From Chloracidobacterium sp. (GTDB lineage: Bacteria > Acidobacteriota > Blastocatellia > Pyrinomonadales > Pyrinomonadaceae), in assembly GCA_016720705.1 (NCBI GenBank), contig JADKKB010000007.1, positions 682,001 to 746,000 of the forward strand: DNA of 64,000 nt, in the 5' to 3' direction. The notes beneath the pieces were generated by a model. It worked only from the letters and a program-made list of their open reading frames with translations. It made no database searches and was not told the origin of the DNA. Made by a program: the position numbers and the translations under genes. Shown piece by piece: positions 15,489 through 25,843 of this stretch. The number at the start of each line of letters is the position of its first letter. Within the stretch, counting starts at the first letter, position 1.

Positions 15489-15693
15489 AGAGGATAACCG
15501 CTAGTGGTCTCTCTTATATGTGACGGCACGTCAATGCCCGTCGGACACGCCTCAATGCATTTTGCATCGTAGCAATACAGACCGCGGGGATTGCTTCGTG
15601 CGTCACCTCGACCGCAGTCAACGCCGAATCGATCGCTACGAGATTTTGCACGATCTGAGCAATATCGCTCGGTATGCAAAAGCGTTTGTCCAT
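15486..15693 (-). pseudogene. 5' relic of a second preT gene
   Basis: From ATG 15693 the frame reads MDKRFCIPSDIAQIVQNLVA, parallel to MANNYCSPLDIIQIEQNFSE at the start of PreT. After one frameshift (around 15575-15580) it continues LYCYDAKCIEACPTGIDVPS, parallel to LYCYDAPCMHACPTHIDVPG, so the first Fe-S motif is still visible. Similarity ends near residue 75, where the sequence runs into the beta-ureidopropionase 3' relic. The fragment keeps the start codon of the lost gene and lies 22 bases downstream of the GYF_2 gene. Confidence 0.8.
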
Positions 15694-15714
15694 AGTCTGG
15701 CCGCGAGTATTTTA

Positions 15715-16485
15715 TCACTCAGTACGCAGTTTCTTCGTCATCAAAATCCCCGACAATCCAAATAAGAATAATCCGGCACCGATAGGCAGAAATATCGCGG
15801 CCATTTCATACGGGGCAGTCGCGGCGGAGCCTTCTTCCAATGCCTTTAACAACTCATTAGACTCAGCGGACTTTTTCGGCGAGCTGTACGGAGCGCTGTA
15901 CGTGAGATAGCTGACAGCACCGTACGCTAGATTTCCGAGCCCGATGAATAAGATCAAAATGAAGAACACCCGAAGCGCGATGCGCGGTCCGTTCGATCGG
16001 ATCAATTTACGTTTGAATGTCAGAACAAGTGCAAGAAGCGCGAACAAGGCTCCGACGAGCATTCCGCCCGATAAATTGCGAGCGAGTATCCGATACGAGA
16101 GCCGCCCGAGGTCCGCCTGAAGATCGCCGGAGGACCCCCAAAGACTGTATAAATAAAACGCTGCGGCAGCAAATCCGACAACCGAGACTAAAAAGCATAG
16201 ACCAAAGAAGATCTTCTGCATCGTCGTGCCGCGGTAAACTGCTTCGTACTGAACAGGTATCGCAGCAACCTCAGGCTCAAGCACGGGCGGTGCTGGAATT
16301 GCAGCGAACGGTGCCTGCGTCGGAGCCGCATTCGGAAACATCACGCTGAGCTTTTTCCATTCCGTTTCACCCTGCCGGATGCCCATATCGTCGGGCGAAA
16401 ACTGACCGCCGTGAAGCTGATCAATTACCTGATCTTCTTCAAAAGGGCCGAATTGCTGGCCATTCCTGTGGATATAGATCGACAT
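15715..16485 (-). CDS. GYF_2 (DUF4339) membrane protein
   Basis: A 256-residue protein with an N-terminal GYF_2 domain (IYIHRNGQQFGPFEEDQV, then GQFSPDDMGIRQGETEWKKL; residues 1-47), a Pro/Ala-rich linker and four predicted membrane helices (about 90-112, 137-157, 168-190 and 227-248). GYF_2 domains are thought to bind proline-rich partners. It sits between beta-ureidopropionase (16 bases away) and the preT relic and is read in the same direction. No link to pyrimidine catabolism can be shown. Confidence 0.75.
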   Translation of the reverse strand: MSIYIHRNGQQFGPFEEDQVIDQLHGGQFSPDDMGIRQGETEWKKLSVMFPNAAPTQAPFAAIPAPPVLEPEVAAIPVQYEAVYRGTTMQKIFFGLCFLVSVVGFAAAAFYLYSLWGSSGDLQADLGRLSYRILARNLSGGMLVGALFALLALVLTFKRKLIRSNGPRIALRVFFILILFIGLGNLAYGAVSYLTYSAPYSSPKKSAESNELLKALEEGSAATAPYEMAAIFLPIGAGLFLFGLSGILMTKKLRTE

Positions 16486-16500
16486 AAATTCCTCCTTGTT

Positions 16501-17370
16501 CTAATCAGCAACGATCGGGCCGTACAGATCGGGGCGGCGATCGCGGAAAAATTGCCAGGTGTTGCGGACCTCGCGGATCTTGTCCATATCGAGGTCAGCG
16601 ATGACGAGTTCGTCCTGATCACGACTGCCCACGGCGAGCATCTGGCCGCGCGGATCGCAGAAATAGCTCTGGCCGTAGAATTCGCCGATGTTCCAAGGTG
16701 CCTCGGTGCCGACGCGGTTGATCGCTCCGACAAAATAGCCGTTTGCGACCGCGTGAGCCGGTTGTTCGAGTTTCCAGAGATATTCGCTTAGCCCCGCGAC
16801 GGTCGCCGACGGATTAAAGATTATCTCGGCACCGTTAAGGCCGAGACATCGTGCGCCTTCCGGGAAATGCCGGTCGTAGCAAATGTACACGCCGATCCGG
16901 GCAAATGCCGTATCGAAACACGGATATCCGAGATTGCCGGGGCGGAAATAGAATTTCTCCCAAAATCCGGGCGCGACGTGCGGGATATGTGTTTTACGAT
17001 ATTTACCGAGATATTTGCCATCAGCATCAATGACCGCTGCCGTGTTGTAGTAGATGCCCGATATTTCCTCTTCGTAGATGGGCACGACGATGACCATACC
17101 GAACTGTTTAGCAACGTCCTGCATCAATTTAACGGTCGGGCCGTCGGGCACCTTTTCAACGGCCTCATACCAGCGCGTCGTTTGTTCTGCACAGAAATAT
17201 GGCGTCGTAAATATCTCCTGAAAACAGAGCATCTGGACGCCCTGACGCGCCGCTTCCTCGACGAATTTCATCTGGTGGTCGATATTCGCTTTTTTGATCT
17301 GCTCGATCGGCGCATCGGCCGCAGCCTGGTTGTGGGCCTGGATCAGGCCGGCTTTGATTATTCTAGACAT
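16501..17370 (-). CDS. Beta-ureidopropionase (N-carbamoyl-beta-alanine amidohydrolase)
   Basis: Nitrilase-superfamily amidase that hydrolyses N-carbamoyl-beta-alanine (or its methyl analogue) to beta-alanine, CO2 and ammonia, the third step of reductive pyrimidine breakdown. The 289 residues carry the Glu-Lys-Cys triad: Glu in MLCFQEIFTTPYF (about 51), Lys in GKYRKTHIPHV (about 124) and Cys in IGVYICYDRHFPEGARC (about 158). The segments INRVGTE, FYGQSYFCDPRGQ and NTWQFFRDRRPDLYG are typical of eukaryote-like beta-ureidopropionases rather than N-carbamoylputrescine amidases. Its position between preT and mmsA supports the assignment. A 3' relic of a second copy lies at 15345-15488. Confidence 0.92.
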   Translation of the reverse strand: MSRIIKAGLIQAHNQAAADAPIEQIKKANIDHQMKFVEEAARQGVQMLCFQEIFTTPYFCAEQTTRWYEAVEKVPDGPTVKLMQDVAKQFGMVIVVPIYEEEISGIYYNTAAVIDADGKYLGKYRKTHIPHVAPGFWEKFYFRPGNLGYPCFDTAFARIGVYICYDRHFPEGARCLGLNGAEIIFNPSATVAGLSEYLWKLEQPAHAVANGYFVGAINRVGTEAPWNIGEFYGQSYFCDPRGQMLAVGSRDQDELVIADLDMDKIREVRNTWQFFRDRRPDLYGPIVAD

Positions 17371-17414
17371 AGTTTTTCACTCAATAGATCAAATGATTTT
17401 GCACAGTTTCAAGA

Positions 17415-18488
17415 CTACGGTTTAGCAAATTTTGCGTCATCGACGGTGACGCTTTTAACCTCAAGTATCTTACGCGTCCAAGTGATGCCCGGCATCGCAA
17501 ATCTTGTCGTCGCCGGGAGCTTTACGCCCCCAAAGTCCTTGTATTCGCTATAATCGACCTGATATTGAAATTGGCCGATGACGGTCATTGCCGATGCGAC
17601 GCGTCGTACGAGTTGGCCCGTGAGCACATCGAAAATAAGCTGTTCTCGCCGATTATCGGCAGTCGTAGCATTTATGATGTAAACTTCGCGGCCGTCGATA
17701 CGGTTCAGGAAGCGAAATTCCAGTTTGGCGTAAATCGACTTGATATCAGCATTGCCGAAAAGCTGAGCATCGCGTTTGATCTGCTCCGCCTCAAATGCCT
17801 TGAGCTCAACTGCCTCCGTGTTGCCAAGTTTTATTGCGTCCTTACCGTCAAAGAGTTCGGTAACGACATAGTCGGCATACCTGGTATCCGAGCGATACTT
17901 GCCGCCTTTCAGCCATATCTCCTCGGGCTCGACTGTTTTGCCGTCGGGTTCGATGCGGCTCGCCTTGATCTGACGTGACCCGGCCTTGGCGAGTGCGGCT
18001 TTTCCGCCGAGAGCCAATTCATATTTGGCAAGTATCTCATCGACGGTCGGCTTGACCGCCGGTTGCTTCGGCCGCTCCAGCGGGGGCGGAGGCGGCATCA
18101 GACTAGGTAGGGCGGCGGGGCGCTCGTGTCCGTTGTGACAAGTGTTGCACGACACTTCGGGCTTGCCCTCAAAATATGTCTTGTTAAGTTCCCAAGTCAT
18201 TTTGATCATCTTGCGGGCGATGTCCTTATGGTCGATCCCGTCTTTGTCAAAATCCTTGTCATTCGACACGTGACACATCTTACAGTCAACGCCGAGACTT
18301 GCGGACATTATGTTCATCACCTGGCCCAACTGATCGGCGGGCATATCGTTGAGAACCTTGATGTTCTTAAACTTCTGGCCCGCGGTTACGGTCTGCGTCT
18401 GCGCGGTAACGGACGGCAAACGGATCGCAAAGGTTGCGGCCAAACCGACCGTCAGCACGACGATCAGCAATTTGATCTTCTGTTTCAT
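17415..18488 (-). CDS. Exported diheme c-type cytochrome with extra C-terminal domain
   Basis: A 357-residue exported protein. Residues 1-30 are a signal peptide. Two heme-binding motifs follow, CKMCH (about 73-77) and CNTCH (about 115-119), in the arrangement of the 'photosynthetic reaction centre cytochrome c subunit'-like family common in Acidobacteria (MSASLGVDCKMCHV upstream). After a Pro-rich linker (PPPPPLERP) comes a 200-residue beta-rich domain resembling LolA/outer-membrane-lipoprotein-sorting folds (KGGKYRSDTRYADYVVTELFDG). It lies 10 bases before the mmsA 3' end and 44 bases from beta-ureidopropionase. A role in electron transfer is likely; why it is inside this cluster is unclear. 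Confidence 0.8.
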   Translation of the reverse strand: MKQKIKLLIVVLTVGLAATFAIRLPSVTAQTQTVTAGQKFKNIKVLNDMPADQLGQVMNIMSASLGVDCKMCHVSNDKDFDKDGIDHKDIARKMIKMTWELNKTYFEGKPEVSCNTCHNGHERPAALPSLMPPPPPLERPKQPAVKPTVDEILAKYELALGGKAALAKAGSRQIKASRIEPDGKTVEPEEIWLKGGKYRSDTRYADYVVTELFDGKDAIKLGNTEAVELKAFEAEQIKRDAQLFGNADIKSIYAKLEFRFLNRIDGREVYIINATTADNRREQLIFDVLTGQLVRRVASAMTVIGQFQYQVDYSEYKDFGGVKLPATTRFAMPGITWTRKILEVKSVTVDDAKFAKP

Positions 18489-18498
18489 CAGTACCCTC

Positions 18499-19956
18499 TT
18501 AGCTCATCCAATTGATGCCCGCCTCCGGATTCCATTTGGTGGTCGTCTTTTTAAGCTTGGTCCAAAAGTCGATCGAGCTTTTGCCCGTGATGTCGTTCGC
18601 ACCAAATCGCGAATCGTTCCAACCGCCGAATGAGAATGGTTCGCGGGGCACAGGCACGCCGATGTTGACGCCGATCATACCGGCACTCGCGTGCTCCATA
18701 ACGTATCTCGCGAGCCCGCCGCTCTGCGTAAAGACCGCCGCAGCGTTGCCGTAGGGATTGGCATTTTCGATCTTGAGAGCCTCGTCGAGTGTGTCGGTAC
18801 GCATTATAGAGATGACCGGGCCGAAGATCTCCTCGGTAGCAACCGACATCTCAGGCGTGACATAGTCGATAACGGTCGCACCGACGTATGTGCCGTTCTC
18901 CTTGCCCTCGACCACGGCTCCGCGGCCGTCAACCAGGATCTTTGCACCGTCGCTTTCAGCCTGAGTGATGTAGGACTCGATCCGTTGCTTTGCCGCCTTT
19001 GAGATCACGGCACCTAAGTTTTTGCCGGGCACGATCTTGCGTGCCTCGTCGCAGATCTGTTCGATTATCGGGTCCACGTTGCCGACCGCCAGCATCGCTG
19101 ACGCCGCCATACATCGCTGTCCCGCACAACCCGACATCGACGCCGTCACGTTGGTCGCGGTCATCGACGGATTGGCATCAGGTAGCACAAAAAGGTGATT
19201 TTTGGCACCGCCGAGTGCGACACAGCGTTTAAGATTATGGGTGGACTGCTGATAGACGAGCTTGGCGACCTTGGTCGATCCGACAAAGCTGACCGCCTCG
19301 ATATCGGGGTGCGAACAAATACCCTCGACGATCTCCTTGCCGCCGTTGATGACGTTAAAAACGCCATCGGGCAGTCCCGCGTCCTTTAGGAGTTGAGCCA
19401 TCCGCAAGACCGATAATGGCACGAGTTCGGATGGTTTCATCACCATCGTATTACCAAGCACGAGTGCATTTGGCATCGACCAATTCGGAACCATTAGCGG
19501 AAAATTGAACGGAGCGATCGACGCCACGACTCCGATCGGAAAATGCTCAACGCGGCACTCGACACCGCGGCTAACCTCCAAAACCTCATTTGAAACGAGC
19601 TGCGGCATCGAACAGGCAAATTCGGTCAACTCGATACTCTTATCAACCTCGGCCTTGGCCTCGTCCCACGTTTTGCCGTTCTCCTCAACTATCAAAGAAG
19701 TCAGTTCTTCGGAATTTTGCTCAAGTAGATTGCGGTATCGAAAAAAGATCTGCACGCGCTCCTTGATCGGCATATGACCCCACGCCGGTGCTGCCGCCTT
19801 TGCCGACGCAACCGCGGCATTTAGTTCTTCGGCCGCCGACATCGGCACCGTCGAAAGCAGATTACCGTCGATCGGCGATGTCACATCGAGAGCGTCTGAC
19901 GAAACGCTGTCGACAAACGCGCCATTGTAAAAATTTTTAACTTTTTCGTATTTCAT
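18499..19956 (-). CDS. mmsA: CoA-acylating (methyl)malonate-semialdehyde dehydrogenase
   Basis: NAD-dependent aldehyde dehydrogenase that converts malonate semialdehyde to acetyl-CoA, or methylmalonate semialdehyde to propionyl-CoA, with CoA and loss of CO2. The 485 residues contain the MmsA signature MSGCAGQRCMAAS with catalytic Cys (about residue 287), the NAD region FVGSTKVAKLVY and the C-terminal PFSFGGWNDSRFGAND. Length is normal (about 490). It finishes the uracil route (beta-alanine to malonate semialdehyde to acetyl-CoA) with the aminotransferase encoded at 45811-47115. Confidence 0.94.
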   Translation of the reverse strand: MKYEKVKNFYNGAFVDSVSSDALDVTSPIDGNLLSTVPMSAAEELNAAVASAKAAAPAWGHMPIKERVQIFFRYRNLLEQNSEELTSLIVEENGKTWDEAKAEVDKSIELTEFACSMPQLVSNEVLEVSRGVECRVEHFPIGVVASIAPFNFPLMVPNWSMPNALVLGNTMVMKPSELVPLSVLRMAQLLKDAGLPDGVFNVINGGKEIVEGICSHPDIEAVSFVGSTKVAKLVYQQSTHNLKRCVALGGAKNHLFVLPDANPSMTATNVTASMSGCAGQRCMAASAMLAVGNVDPIIEQICDEARKIVPGKNLGAVISKAAKQRIESYITQAESDGAKILVDGRGAVVEGKENGTYVGATVIDYVTPEMSVATEEIFGPVISIMRTDTLDEALKIENANPYGNAAAVFTQSGGLARYVMEHASAGMIGVNIGVPVPREPFSFGGWNDSRFGANDITGKSSIDFWTKLKKTTTKWNPEAGINWMS

Positions 19957-19966
19957 AAAGCTATTT

Positions 19967-20070
19967 CACCACAGAGTGCTCTGAGTTAAGAAGGATAACT
20001 CAGACCGTATATCGTATTTCCCCTTTTATTCCATTTACGCCTTCTCTGTGCTCGCCGTGTCTCTGTGGTG
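19967..20070. repeat. Inverted-repeat element between mmsA and the permease
   Basis: Bases 19967-19976 (CACCACAGAG) and 20061-20070 (CTCTGTGGTG) are inverted copies. Between them is a second stem (CTGAGTTA ... TAACTCAG, 19981-20002). The right arm, CACCACAGAGACACGG in the minus direction, is a widespread intergenic repeat type in environmental bacteria. Its sequence is translated as the last residues of the permease gene. Confidence 0.65.
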
Positions 20071-21543
20071 CAATTTTTTTGGCGGCATCGCGATCATCAG
20101 AACCCAATGAACTAAAAAGGCAACGCCGAAACCGATAAACCAACCGTAGTCGTAAAGCACGCTGAGACTTGGAATTATCAACCCTATCCACGCAAAAAAG
20201 CAACCTAAAAGCGTTGCGATGATTGCTCGCCAGTTCCATCCGCCGTATTCACCCTTGGTTTTGTAAAGGTCGCCAAGATTCAGGCCCGTCTTTCGCACCA
20301 GCCAATAATCCGCGATCAGAACGCCCGCAATGGAACCGAGGCCGCCGGAATACCCCACGAGCCAGCCGAAAATGTATCCGCTCGGGTCGGCAAGCAGCTT
20401 CCACGGCTGCATCAGAATGCCGATAATACCCGTGATCAGGCCGCCGGTGCGGAATGAGATGAGTTTCGGAAATGCGTTTGCGAAATCGTTTGCAGGGGAG
20501 ACGACATTGGCGGCAATGTTGACCGAAAGCGTGGCAATCACGACGGTAAACATCGAGATGGCAACCACAACGGGCTGCGAGAATTGGCCGACAAGCTTGA
20601 CCGGATCCCATGCATCGGCCGGGTTCATATGCGGGAATACGATCAACGCGGCCGAGGTGATCAAAATGCCCATTGCGGCAAAAACGACCATCGTCGTTGG
20701 TAGTGCGACCACTTGCCCGACCGCCTGTTCACGTTGACTCTTACCAAAGCGTGTAAAGTCGGGCATATTGAGCGAGAGCGTCGCCCAGAAGCCGATCATC
20801 GCGGTGAGGCTTGGGACAAACACGGGCCAAAATTCGCCGAGCGTTTGAAACTTACCGGGCTCGTGTAGCAAAAATCCGATGCCGCCGGCTTGGTACAATA
20901 TCCAGCCGAGCAGAATGCCGGTCATCACGAGCACGTAAGGTGCGGCCCAGTTTTCGACCATTCGGAGCAGATCCATTCCCTTGTAGATGATCGCGATATT
21001 CATCACCCAGAAGATCAGGAACGAAAGCCATTCGGTCGGCGTGTGGCCGCCAACGGCAGGGCCGAGCAGTGTAGCCCAACCCGGCACGAACGCCGCAAAG
21101 AACGTATGCAACGCCTGCCCGCCGATCCACGCCTGTATGCCAAACCAACCGCACGCCACGATCGCCCGCATCAACGCCGGCAGATTCGACCCCATCGTTC
21201 CATATGCCGCCCGCGCAAATACCGGAAACGGAATACCGTATTTCGTGCCCGGATGCGAATTGAGCAAGATCGGCGCAAGCACAATGACATTGCCGAGCAA
21301 GATGGTGAACAGAGCCTGCCACCAGTTCATGCCCGCCGAGATCAACCCCGACGCCATCATATACGTCGGTATGCAATGCGCCATCGAGATCCAAAGAGCA
21401 GCGTAGTTATAGGTCGTCCAGTTGCGTTTCGCGATGGGCACGGGAGCGAGGTCTTCATTAAATAGGGCGGATGCCTGAATGGACTGGAGAGCTTCGTCCT
21501 TTAGCTCGACGCGTCCGTCCGGGTACTGAATAGTTTCTGCCAT
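20035..21543 (-). CDS. NCS1-family nucleobase:cation symporter
   Basis: Membrane transporter of the cytosine/uracil/allantoin permease family. The start at 21543 is chosen because GGGAAGG lies seven bases upstream; the frame is open to 21633, but that extension lacks a ribosome site. Reading 502 residues, it has 12 predicted helices and family signatures NWTTYNYAALWISMAHCIPT near the start, GIQAWIGGQALH in helix 3-4, and WATLSLNMPDFTRFG about mid-protein. In this context uracil or thymine is the likely substrate. The last dozen residues (LHHRDTASTEKA) are encoded by a dispersed repeat, so the original C-terminus has been replaced. Confidence 0.9.
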   Translation of the reverse strand: MAETIQYPDGRVELKDEALQSIQASALFNEDLAPVPIAKRNWTTYNYAALWISMAHCIPTYMMASGLISAGMNWWQALFTILLGNVIVLAPILLNSHPGTKYGIPFPVFARAAYGTMGSNLPALMRAIVACGWFGIQAWIGGQALHTFFAAFVPGWATLLGPAVGGHTPTEWLSFLIFWVMNIAIIYKGMDLLRMVENWAAPYVLVMTGILLGWILYQAGGIGFLLHEPGKFQTLGEFWPVFVPSLTAMIGFWATLSLNMPDFTRFGKSQREQAVGQVVALPTTMVVFAAMGILITSAALIVFPHMNPADAWDPVKLVGQFSQPVVVAISMFTVVIATLSVNIAANVVSPANDFANAFPKLISFRTGGLITGIIGILMQPWKLLADPSGYIFGWLVGYSGGLGSIAGVLIADYWLVRKTGLNLGDLYKTKGEYGGWNWRAIIATLLGCFFAWIGLIIPSLSVLYDYGWFIGFGVAFLVHWVLMIAMPPKKLHHRDTASTEKA

Positions 21544-21668
21544 AAACATTTCCTTCCCGTTAAAATGAGAATTCGCCGTCACGACGACTGAGTTCCTTGC
21601 CGGCAAGCCGAGCACGCGGTATAGCGAAACCAAATCAATGATCAGCTTTCCGTCTCAATTCGCAGGGT

Positions 21669-22175
21669 TTACCAACACGCCGAAACCGCCTGAAATATGT
21701 TAAATCCACCGCTCAGTTCGAATGGCTCTGTTGCTTTGTAGTAGCCTCGGAGCCCCGTGATGTTGCAAACGTCACCCTCAGGAATGCAAATGTCGCCGCA
21801 CGCCTTGGTTCCGGCCGAACAACCTCTTAATGATCCGGCGCCATCGGTCGGCGGTGCGTCATTGAAACTATTGACATTGACTAATCGAACGCAGTCCGTG
21901 GACATACCGATCCCGACGATCGAGTCGTAATCGTCCTTGTCCATTGCCCAGCCCTGGAATTTTACTGCCTGGTTCACAGAGATGACGTTGATGTGTGATA
22001 TCTGTGCGGCGAGGCCCTTGTTCGATTTGATCCTGCCGTAAATAGTTGAAACGATCTCACTGTCGGCAACCTTGGCACACTGGGCGAATGTCGGCCGCTC
22101 AGAAGCCGCTATCGCCACTAAGAAGGCAAAAAAGCACAGTGACAATACCAATCGACGGGTAGGTGTGTTGGTCAT
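21669..22175 (-). CDS. Exported protein with BON-like domain
   Basis: A 168-residue exported protein. Residues 1-31 form a signal peptide (LVLSLCFFAFLVAIAASERPTFA). Residues about 35-105 resemble a BON domain (DSEIVSTIYGRIKSNKGLA then HINVISVNQAVKFQGWAMD), a fold associated with envelopes. The C-terminal 60 residues contain six cysteines (CSAGTKACGDICIPEGDVC), suggesting a disulfide-stabilised knot. It starts 14 bases after the kinase gene ends and may be co-transcribed with it. The function is unknown. Confidence 0.65.
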   Translation of the reverse strand: MTNTPTRRLVLSLCFFAFLVAIAASERPTFAQCAKVADSEIVSTIYGRIKSNKGLAAQISHINVISVNQAVKFQGWAMDKDDYDSIVGIGMSTDCVRLVNVNSFNDAPPTDGAGSLRGCSAGTKACGDICIPEGDVCNITGLRGYYKATEPFELSGGFNIFQAVSACW

Positions 22176-22189
22176 ACTATTCTTCTCCG

Positions 22190-25147
<2,958 letters not shown>

Positions 25148-25342
25148 TGATTAAGTGTCCACTCCGGCATATTCATCGATTTCCGCACAAACCTCAGCGA
25201 TGTGCTTTCATATCTATCTCGACCAACTGGCCCGGCAGAGCTAGGAGTTTTACCTCGAATAATGTTGTGATCCGACACCGCTTTTTGCAAAGCGATCGTG
25301 ATCGCCCAACAATCATAAACGCCGCCTGCCGCGTTTCTTTTT

Positions 25343-25795
25343 CTAAACTCCAAACTGCTTTAGATGATGGTCAATGTGTTTATGGACGATCAACGCCCAT
25401 TCCTTCGCGCTCATTTTGCCGAACATTGGATGATACTGGCAGTCGCTATTGACCGGCAGACCACTTAATTTGTTCATTAGATCGATCAGACGCCCACGAT
25501 CAGCCTCAAACTCCAAAGGCTTGCGGCCATTAACCTGCTGATCAAAATCCCCGCTCACCTTGACCTCTTTTGGCATTGGCAGCACGTAGAGGATGAGCGG
25601 TTTGATGAACGTTCGCGAGGTAAATGTGCTTTTATCCGGCATACTCGCCTCGAACGGTAATTCCCCGCCCTGAACGAGATGCGAAATCATCTGATTTACA
25701 TTCATCTTGCCCCAAAGCGGCGTTTCATCACTGGTCAACTTATTTACGCGTTCGATCAAGCTCGACCGGTCGGTTTCATTTCTGATCGTTTTCAT
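25343..25795 (-). CDS. DUF1569/DinB-like protein
   Basis: A 150-residue soluble protein of the DUF1569 family in the DinB four-helix superfamily. Recognisable features are the N-terminal LWGKMNVNQMISHLVQGGEL (His41 and neighbours as a possible metal ligand), the DLMNKLSGLP helix and the C-terminal HPMFGKMSAKEWALIVHKHI-DHHLKQFG, whose paired histidines fit the DinB metal site. The biochemical role of the family is not established. It is 48 bases from the TPR protein gene upstream and 195 bases from the kinase gene downstream. Confidence 0.8.
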   Translation of the reverse strand: MKTIRNETDRSSLIERVNKLTSDETPLWGKMNVNQMISHLVQGGELPFEASMPDKSTFTSRTFIKPLILYVLPMPKEVKVSGDFDQQVNGRKPLEFEADRGRLIDLMNKLSGLPVNSDCQYHPMFGKMSAKEWALIVHKHIDHHLKQFGV

Positions 25796-25843
25796 AGTTT
25801 CTGTGATCTCTTACCCGATGAGAATATCATCTTAATTTTCTTT

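Noticed and set aside
15179..15718. A 179-codon minus-strand open frame with CYDAKCIEACP text, looking like a small Fe-S protein
   Set aside because: It is three unrelated frames strung together: decayed preT 5' end, beta-ureidopropionase 3' end read out of frame, and part of the next gene out of frame.
21544..21633. Upstream 30-codon extension of the NCS1 permease
   Set aside because: No ribosome site upstream, whereas GGGAAGG is correctly placed before the ATG at 21543; the extra residues do not resemble the family.
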